A stretch of DNA of 5,485 nt from Myxococcaceae bacterium (GTDB lineage: Bacteria; Myxococcota; Myxococcia; Myxococcales; Myxococcaceae). This document shows, one piece after another, positions 1 to 4,758 of the stretch. The position numbers and the translations under genes are program-made. Numbering within the stretch: position 1 is the stretch's first letter; each line of letters starts with the position of its first letter. The stretch covers positions 1 to 5,485 of the forward strand of contig JAGSPQ010000303.1 of NCBI GenBank assembly GCA_018262385.1. Reading direction: 5' to 3'. Below the pieces are notes generated by a model. That model ran no database searches. It was not told the DNA's origin and worked only from the letters and a program-made list of their open reading frames with translations.

Positions 1-1560
1 GACCCGGCCCTGGCCATCGCGCTTGGCGATCTTGTATTCGAGGCGCAGCCCCAGCGGCAGCTCGAAGTCCCGCGCCTTCCAGTCGGGATAGGTGCCCGCC
101 TCGGTGGAGAGCTTCACCCCGGGGCCGTCGACGCCCCAGCTGCCCAGCTCGGGGGTGTTGCCGACGAGGAACACGTCCTGGCCCCAATTGGTGCGGGCGA
201 GGACGTCGAAGTTCACCTTCACCTTCGGCCAGCCGGGCAGCCGCTGCAGCTCGCTGATCGCCCGCTCGGCCTCCGGGCCGCCGTGATCCTGATCGGCGTA
301 GCGGCGCATCACCCGCATGAACTCGCCGAGGTAGCGCTTGCCCGTCTCGTTCTGGTCGGCCTTGCCAGAGTCGATGAACAGCACGCTCTCGGCGTTCTTC
401 GGCGGGCTCTTCTTGCTGCCCATCGTGGCGTAGGTCCAGTTGCCCGCGTCGGTGACGACCTTCATGTCGGTGAGGCCGAAGACCGCGCTCTTGAGGTGCA
501 TCGCGTTGAACGGGCCGTCGGTGTTGGTGACCTCGAAGGTGGGGATCCCCTTCGCCCGCAGCAGGTCCTCGGTGTTGTCGTCGTTCGCGTCCGGACGCGC
601 GTTGCCCTCGGTGTCGACGCCGTCCGCCTGCTTGTGATCGGTGATCACCATCACCTTCACCCCGCGGGCCTGCGCCTTCGCGAGTTCGTCGACGAGGCGG
701 GCCTGCCCCTGGCTGTCGGTGATGTTCCGCAGGGTGAAGACCGAGAGGAAGATCAGCTCGTTCTCGTTCTTGATCAGATCGAAGATCTTGTCCGACACCC
801 GCGGGCCCTTCGCGGTGGGAGACGAGAAGAGGACGTTGAGCGGCGCGCCTTCCTCCCAGGTGTTCTGCACCGGCTTGTTGTCGCGCAGCGACTCGATCGC
901 CCCGACGTACTTCTTGATCAGCCCCGGGTCGGTGATGCGGTGAAAGCTCTCGTCGTTCTGATGCGCCGAGTTCTGGGGGTTGTACGAGCCGGTGAGCAGC
1001 GTCTCCTTCGTCAGCCCGGTCACCGGGTCCGGGTACGAGAAGTGCCGCGACTTGAGGTGGAACAGGCCCTGGCCCATGTCGACCTCGATCAGCTGGGTCT
1101 CGCGCGCCTGCTCGGCGGTCAGCCCCTTGTTGCTCTCGGCGTGGGTGAAGCCGGCCGACACCAGCTCCTTCGCCACCGTGTTCCACGGCCTGTCGGGGCT
1201 GATCTGGTGCGCGTCGATCAGCACCTGCACCTTGACCCCGGCGCGGGCGGCGTCGGTGAGCCGGCGAATCACCGGCGGGTCGGTCATGTTGTAGATGGCG
1301 TACTCGATCCGGTACGGGTTCTGACCGGGCGGGTAGATCTTCGGGTCGGCCGCGCGCGCCGCGATGATCGCGTCGAGCTCGGCGAGCTCCATCTGCATCG
1401 CCTCGTCGCCGGGCGTGAAGACGGTCTCGATCTTCGCCGGCTGCAGGCCGGCGAACCCGTCGGTGCGGGCCGGCGCGGTGACGGTGGCCGGCGCGGGGGT
1501 GACAGGAGCCGCGGGCGGACGAACCGGCGGAGGGGGTCGGGGGGTGATTCGACGAGCCAT
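1..1560 (-). CDS. Phospholipase D-like protein with C-terminal CBM20 starch-binding domain (3' end outside window)
   Basis: 520 codons are visible, and the frame is still open at the window edge. Residues 1-35 are a proline/alanine-rich, probably disordered leader; I see no hydrophobic signal peptide. Residues about 45-425 form two PLD-like halves. The first HKD-type motif is H168-L-K170 with downstream G191-S-Y-N194 and N202-D-E204. The second is H355-L-K357 with N374-W-T and E391. Both halves keep HxK but lack the usual Asp five residues after the Lys. From about residue 446 the sequence matches a CBM20 domain: FDVLARTNWGQDVFLVGN, then ELGSW with W475, PDW with W494, and an LPLG..LEYK stretch ending in K510. 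CBM20 domains bind starch or glycogen. PLD enzymes cleave phosphodiester bonds in lipids or nucleic acids, so the substrate is open. The ATG at 1560 is preceded by GGGAG at 1572-1568, 7 bases away. It lies 29 bases after the GMC gene and is probably co-transcribed with it. The fold call is firm; the activity is uncertain. Confidence 0.88.
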   Translation of the reverse strand, partial: MARRITPRPPPPVRPPAAPVTPAPATVTAPARTDGFAGLQPAKIETVFTPGDEAMQMELAELDAIIAARAADPKIYPPGQNPYRIEYAIYNMTDPPVIRRLTDAARAGVKVQVLIDAHQISPDRPWNTVAKELVSAGFTHAESNKGLTAEQARETQLIEVDMGQGLFHLKSRHFSYPDPVTGLTKETLLTGSYNPQNSAHQNDESFHRITDPGLIKKYVGAIESLRDNKPVQNTWEEGAPLNVLFSSPTAKGPRVSDKIFDLIKNENELIFLSVFTLRNITDSQGQARLVDELAKAQARGVKVMVITDHKQADGVDTEGNARPDANDDNTEDLLRAKGIPTFEVTNTDGPFNAMHLKSAVFGLTDMKVVTDAGNWTYATMGSKKSPPKNAESVLFIDSGKADQNETGKRYLGEFMRVMRRYADQDHGGPEAERAISELQRLPGWPKVKVNFDVLARTNWGQDVFLVGNTPELGSWGVDGPGVKLSTEAGTYPDWKARDFELPLGLRLEYKIAKRDGQGRV

Positions 1561-1564
1561 GGAG

Positions 1565-1583
1565 AGTCTCCCGGGGCGAGACT
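1565..1583 (-). promoter_or_regulatory. Small inverted repeat over the ribosome binding site of the PLD gene
   Basis: In the 29-base gap after the GMC stop codon, AGTCTC (1583-1578 on the minus strand) is followed by a 7-base loop and its exact complement GAGACT (1570-1565). The GGGAG ribosome binding site at 1572-1568 lies partly in the loop and partly in the 3' arm, so folding could hide it and lower translation of the downstream gene. No T-run follows, so it does not look like an intrinsic terminator. A 6-bp stem can arise by chance in such GC-rich DNA. Confidence 0.35.
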
Positions 1584-1589
1584 AGCGCG

Positions 1590-3107
1590 CTATCCGCGCG
1601 CCAGGTGCTGCCCGACGTGGAGCCCCATCGCGTAGATCGACAGCTGGGGGGGAATCCCGATCGAGGTCGGAAACAGCGAGCCGTCGGCGATCCACAGGTT
1701 CTGCAGGTGGTGGTGGCGGCCGTCGCTGCCCACCGGGCTGCGCTTCGGGTCGTCGCCCATCGGCACCGAGGACATCGGGTGCACCGCCACCAGATCGATC
1801 TCGCCCTTCTCGATCGGCATCGTCTTCAGCCACTCGAGGTCATCGCCCGGCAGCAGCACCTTCGGGCTGCGCGTCGGCACCAGCACCCGCCGCGCGCCGG
1901 CCGCGAAGAGCAGCTTCGCGCTCGCCCACAGGCCCAGCGACAGCTCGGCCCGATCCGCCGCGTCGGGCCAGTAGCGCAGGCTCAGGCCCAGGTCGCCGTC
2001 CGGCCGCACCTCGCCGGGAGTCAGGTCGTGGATCATCGCGGTGAAGACCGCCAGGTGCGGGTAGCGCTCCATCAGCGCCCGGTGGGTCGCGCCATGCCCG
2101 GGGACCATCGTCGCGGTGCCGACCGGGTGGGCGAAGGCGGGCAACACCCAGGCGCGGTGCCCGTGCTCCTGATCGAGCTGGAGGAACTCGGTGCACTCGT
2201 AGGTCTGCGGGACGCCTTCCCACGCGCGCACGTCCTCGTCGAAGTCTCCGGCGGCGATCACCGCCGGGTGGACCCGCAGCGTCTGGCCGGTCTCCCCGCT
2301 CGGGTCGGGCACGCCGGATCGCAGCAGCAGCGCGGCGGTGCCGGTGGCCGAGGCGCTCAGGCACACCCGCTTCGCCGTCACCGTCACCTCGCCGAGCACC
2401 CGGCGGGTCACCGGATCGATCGCCACCGCGGTGATCCCGCGGACGGCCCCACCCTCGTGGAGCAGCCGCACCGCGACGCAGTGGGTGAGCACCTCCGCTC
2501 CGGCGGAGATCGCCCGCGGCAGCATCACCTTCAGCGCGTTGTTCTTTGCGTTGTAGCTGCAGCCCACCTCGCAGAAGCCCGAGCCGAGACAGCCCGAGCG
2601 GTTGTGCGAGAGCCCCCCGCCCTTCCAGCCGAGCTTCGCGCAGCCGTCTTCGAGCAGCCGGTTGTGCCGGTTCCACAACTGGCGCGGCACCGTCGAGACC
2701 CGCACCAGCTTCTCCACCTCGTCGTAGAGCGCGTCCCACCGCTCGGGCGGCAGCGACGAGAGCCCGCGCTGCTGCGTCCACCGCGCGCGAATCTCCGAAG
2801 GGATCCGCTTGCAGAGGTTGAGGTTGTGGAGCGTCGAGCCCCCCACTCCGCGCCCCTGGTGCAGCTTCACCCCACGATCGACGGTGGTGCGGCTGCCGGA
2901 GTCCTGGAACAGGTGGGGGAACATCTGCTCTTCGCGCTGGGTCATCTCGGACGGAGTGAGGAACCCGCCGCCCTCGAGCACCAGGGTCCGAATGCCGGCT
3001 TCGGCGGCGGTCATCGCGACCGTCAGTCCTCCGGCGCCGGAGCCGACCACCAGCAGATCCGTCTCGAGCTTCAGCGGCAGCGTCGCCTTCGTGGCGTCGA
3101 AGATCAT
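1590..3107 (-). CDS. GMC-family FAD-dependent oxidoreductase (probable dehydrogenase catalytic subunit)
   Basis: 505 residues, a usual length for the bacterial branch of the family. The Rossmann FAD motif is VVGSGAGG at 20-27, with E45 in LVLEGG as the expected ribose ligand. The GMC signature GRGVGGSTLHN is at 85-95. The C-terminal half has HPMSSVPMG (443-451, catalytic His candidate H443) and LWIADGSLFP (471-480), followed by GIPPQLSIYAMG where most members have G-V-N-P; the second catalytic Asn is therefore replaced by P486. C173-x5-C179-x3-C183 resembles the [3Fe-4S] ligand pattern of FAD-dependent glucose dehydrogenase. There is no signal peptide. The ATG at 3107 overlaps the TGA of the upstream gene by 4 bases (ATGA) and has a G-rich stretch at 3120-3115, which points to translational coupling. 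The upstream product carries a small-subunit domain typical of GMC dehydrogenase complexes, so the two probably form one complex. Family members oxidise alcohols, sugars or sterols; the substrate here is unknown. Confidence 0.95.
   Translation of the reverse strand: MIFDATKATLPLKLETDLLVVGSGAGGLTVAMTAAEAGIRTLVLEGGGFLTPSEMTQREEQMFPHLFQDSGSRTTVDRGVKLHQGRGVGGSTLHNLNLCKRIPSEIRARWTQQRGLSSLPPERWDALYDEVEKLVRVSTVPRQLWNRHNRLLEDGCAKLGWKGGGLSHNRSGCLGSGFCEVGCSYNAKNNALKVMLPRAISAGAEVLTHCVAVRLLHEGGAVRGITAVAIDPVTRRVLGEVTVTAKRVCLSASATGTAALLLRSGVPDPSGETGQTLRVHPAVIAAGDFDEDVRAWEGVPQTYECTEFLQLDQEHGHRAWVLPAFAHPVGTATMVPGHGATHRALMERYPHLAVFTAMIHDLTPGEVRPDGDLGLSLRYWPDAADRAELSLGLWASAKLLFAAGARRVLVPTRSPKVLLPGDDLEWLKTMPIEKGEIDLVAVHPMSSVPMGDDPKRSPVGSDGRHHHLQNLWIADGSLFPTSIGIPPQLSIYAMGLHVGQHLARG
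2559..2591 (-). other. Three-cysteine motif C-x5-C-x3-C in the GMC protein
   Basis: Codons 173-183 of the GMC oxidoreductase encode CLGSGFCEVGC. The spacing C-x5-C-x3-C is the one I recall for the cysteines that hold a [3Fe-4S] cluster in the catalytic subunit of Burkholderia-type FAD glucose dehydrogenase. Related Cys-rich segments also occur in long-chain alcohol oxidase-like GMC proteins, where their role is less clear. The motif is seen directly; cluster binding is inferred. Confidence 0.5.
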
Positions 3108-4720
3108 TTCGCCGCCCCCCGCGGAGCGCCGCCGGTCGCCCGGAGCGCCTCGTACTTCACCAGGCTCGACTCCGGCCCCGCCAACCCCGGCGCCCAGGGT
3201 CCGCTGTACGCGAGCGCTTTCCAGGTGCGCGCGTCCTGGTAGGTCCCCATCAGCACCAGGTCGCGCAGCCCGCGGAAGGCCTGGGCGAACAGCCAGCCCC
3301 GCGCGTTGAGCGAGAGCAGGAACGCCTCCCGCGCGTCGGGCTGAAGCCTCGTGAAGCGCGACAGCCGCAGCCCCAGCGGCGTGGTGCCGTGCTCGATCAG
3401 CCCCATCAACTGGTGGATCTCGGCCTTCATCGCCGGCGGCACCGGGGTGAGGAACCGATCGACGTTCGCTGCCACCACCAGGCCCTCGACCTCGGTCGCG
3501 CCCGACAGCACCTCGGCGGCGGCGGCGATCACCTGCGCCTCCCACCGCGCGAGCACGGTGCCCGTCCATCCCGGCAGCGGCGGATAGCCGGTCACCCGGG
3601 CGACGGCGATCGCGCCCGCCGCGGCGAGTCCTCCGGCGAGCACCACCCGGCGGCCGAGCTGGGGACGCGAGGTCGCGCGATCGAGCCGGCGCGCCAGCCG
3701 GGGCGGCAGCTTCTCCCGCCAGGCCGCGTCGTGCGGCAGCGGCCCGCGACGCACCGTGTTCCAGAACAGCACCCGCTGCGGCGCCCGCTTCACCGCCGCC
3801 TCGGCCAGCAGCGCGGCGAACGCCTTCCCGGCGTACACCGGCTCGATCGGGATCCCCTCCAGCCGCAGCACCTCGACCGCGGCGAGCGACTGGGCGGTCG
3901 GGACTCCGTAGGCGGGCCCCAGCTGGCCGCGCACCACCTTCACCCGCAGCGCCTTCGCGGCGTCGGCGTCGACTCCGTGCGCCTTCAGCCACTGGGCGGC
4001 CTGCGCGATCAGCCTCCCCACCTTGCGCTCCGAGGTGAAGTACCGCTCGACGCAGGCGATCGCCCGCAGCTCGGCCTTCACTCCGGCGAGGCCCAGCCCC
4101 AGCGCGAGCCCGGCGGTGGTGCCGCCGCTGCCGAGCGCGACGTAGATCAGCTCGGGCGCCTCGATCGCTCCGCCGCGAATCTGCTCGGCGAGCTCGAAGC
4201 CCGCCCGCACGATGCCGGCGATCGCCGCCGGCAGCATCGCCCCGGGAGGAATGACCGGGACTCCGTCCACCTCGGGCCGGGTGACCAGGGCCGGCTTGCG
4301 CAGGCCCACCTCGAGCCGCGAGCCGTAATAGTGAAGCCGGGTCGGCCCGGAGGCGACGAAGGAGAGGTTCTCCAGCACGCCCTGCGAGATCGGCTCGTAG
4401 AAGGTGTGGGCTTCCAGCGAACGGCCGAGCTGCGCCGCCGCCGCGGTGCACGCCGCCAGGTGCCCGGATCCGATCGCGCCGAGCGACGCCCACTGGGGCG
4501 CGTCCTTGAACGGAGCGGTGGCGAGCAGCGCGTCGAGCTTCCGGGCCTTGGTCCCACCGTGAAGCGCGCCGAGCAGATCGTCGCGCTTGATCGTGAGCGA
4601 GGCGAGCCCGAGGTGCCGGGCCAGCGCGGGCAGCGCCGTCAGCGCAGAGGGCTCCGACACCCAGCCGAGAGAAGGAAGGCGCGCGACTTGATCGGCGAGC
4701 GGCATCACGGCTCCGGTCAT
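3104..4720 (-). CDS. Fusion of a PLP-dependent D-cysteine desulfhydrase/ACC deaminase-like enzyme with a GMC small-subunit (gluconate 2-dehydrogenase subunit 3-like) domain
   Basis: 538 residues. Residues about 15-325 are a fold-type-II PLP enzyme: IKRDDLLGALHGGTKARKL (44-62) with K58 as the likely Schiff-base Lys, GAIGSGH (81-87) at the SNH position, the phosphate-binding loop GSGGTTAGL (197-205), EPVYAGKAFAALL (293-305) and RVLFWNT (316-322). Relatives end near here, at about 330 residues. After a basic linker comes RRVVLAGGLAAAGAIAVA (357-374), which looks like a Tat signal, then a helical domain (about 385-512) with DRFL, RFTRL, a leucine-rich helix, MGTYQDARTWKALAYSGPW. This second part resembles the small subunit found beside GMC dehydrogenases, and the GMC gene follows with a 4-base overlap. 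No stop or ATG separates the halves; the only nearby start-type codons, two GTGs, fall after the RR. The ATG at 4705 (residue 6) has GGAG 5 bases upstream and may be the true start, since the ATG at 4720 has only GGGG 2 bases away. The PLP substrate is unknown. Confidence 0.85.
   Translation of the reverse strand: MTGAVMPLADQVARLPSLGWVSEPSALTALPALARHLGLASLTIKRDDLLGALHGGTKARKLDALLATAPFKDAPQWASLGAIGSGHLAACTAAAAQLGRSLEAHTFYEPISQGVLENLSFVASGPTRLHYYGSRLEVGLRKPALVTRPEVDGVPVIPPGAMLPAAIAGIVRAGFELAEQIRGGAIEAPELIYVALGSGGTTAGLALGLGLAGVKAELRAIACVERYFTSERKVGRLIAQAAQWLKAHGVDADAAKALRVKVVRGQLGPAYGVPTAQSLAAVEVLRLEGIPIEPVYAGKAFAALLAEAAVKRAPQRVLFWNTVRRGPLPHDAAWREKLPPRLARRLDRATSRPQLGRRVVLAGGLAAAGAIAVARVTGYPPLPGWTGTVLARWEAQVIAAAAEVLSGATEVEGLVVAANVDRFLTPVPPAMKAEIHQLMGLIEHGTTPLGLRLSRFTRLQPDAREAFLLSLNARGWLFAQAFRGLRDLVLMGTYQDARTWKALAYSGPWAPGLAGPESSLVKYEALRATGGAPRGAAK
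3596..3655 (-). other. Buried twin-arginine-like hydrophobic segment at the fusion junction
   Basis: Codons 356-375 of the fusion protein encode GRRVVLAGGLAAAGAIAVAR. This has the RR pair, the small-residue hydrophobic core and the downstream basic residue of a Tat signal, the usual N-terminus of stand-alone GMC small subunits. Here it lies some 355 residues inside the protein, so it cannot act as an ordinary N-terminal signal unless the halves are made separately. It could be a membrane anchor or a relic. Confidence 0.6.
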
Positions 4721-4740
4721 GGCCCCTGCGCCCAGAGGGG
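4721..4740 (-). promoter_or_regulatory. Possible weak stem-loop next to the fusion gene start
   Basis: On the minus strand, CCCCT (4740-4736) can pair with AGGGG (4727-4723) directly upstream of the ATG at 4720. An alternative pairing with one bulge gives about 6 bp around a 4-base loop. The only purine-rich stretch before that ATG is inside the stem. This may weaken the first start and favour the one at 4705, but such short GC stems are common by chance here. Confidence 0.25.
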
Positions 4741-4743
4741 CGA

Positions 4744-4757
4744 TTGATCGCGATCAA
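4744..4757. promoter_or_regulatory. Perfect 14-bp palindrome matching the FNR/CRP-family site TTGAT-N4-ATCAA
   Basis: TTGATCGCGATCAA is its own reverse complement and matches the consensus of FNR/ANR-type regulators at all ten specified bases. It lies in a 38-base gap, one base after the stop of the glycine-rich gene, and its centre is 30 bases before the ATG at 4720 (45 bases before the ATG at 4705). Classical class II activation, with the site near -41.5, would put the transcript start at about 4709, beyond or inside the start region, so repression or a different factor fits the geometry better. No -10 element is evident nearby. The 5-bp arms are weak as an RNA hairpin and no T-run follows, so it is not a convincing terminator. 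Confidence 0.5.
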
Positions 4758-4758
4758 G

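Noticed and set aside
640..649. Palindrome GGTGATCACC
   Set aside because: It is inside the PLD coding sequence, encodes ordinary residues and has no matching neighbour, so I do not treat it as an operator.
283..1635. 450-residue plus-strand open frame
   Set aside because: It is antisense to the PLD gene, shows no domain features and is rich in Arg, Gly, Val and Leu, as expected from the complement of GC-biased codons.
2248..2267. Inverted repeat CCGGCGG-N6-CCGCCGG
   Set aside because: It lies inside the GMC coding region with no nearby start, stop or T-run. GC-only arms of 7 bp are expected by chance in this DNA.
1605..3242. 545-residue plus-strand open frame
   Set aside because: It lies opposite the GMC gene, which has clear family motifs. 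Its His/Arg-rich composition is typical of a shadow frame.
3389..4747. 452-residue plus-strand open frame
   Set aside because: Antisense to the PLP fusion gene, with no recognisable motif and a skewed His/Arg/Gly composition.
3108..4757. Long N-terminal extension of the GMC frame back to 4757, giving 1055 residues
   Set aside because: The extra ~550 residues are an Arg/Ala-rich shadow of the fusion gene in another frame. The family start motif begins at the ATG at 3107, which also overlaps the upstream stop.
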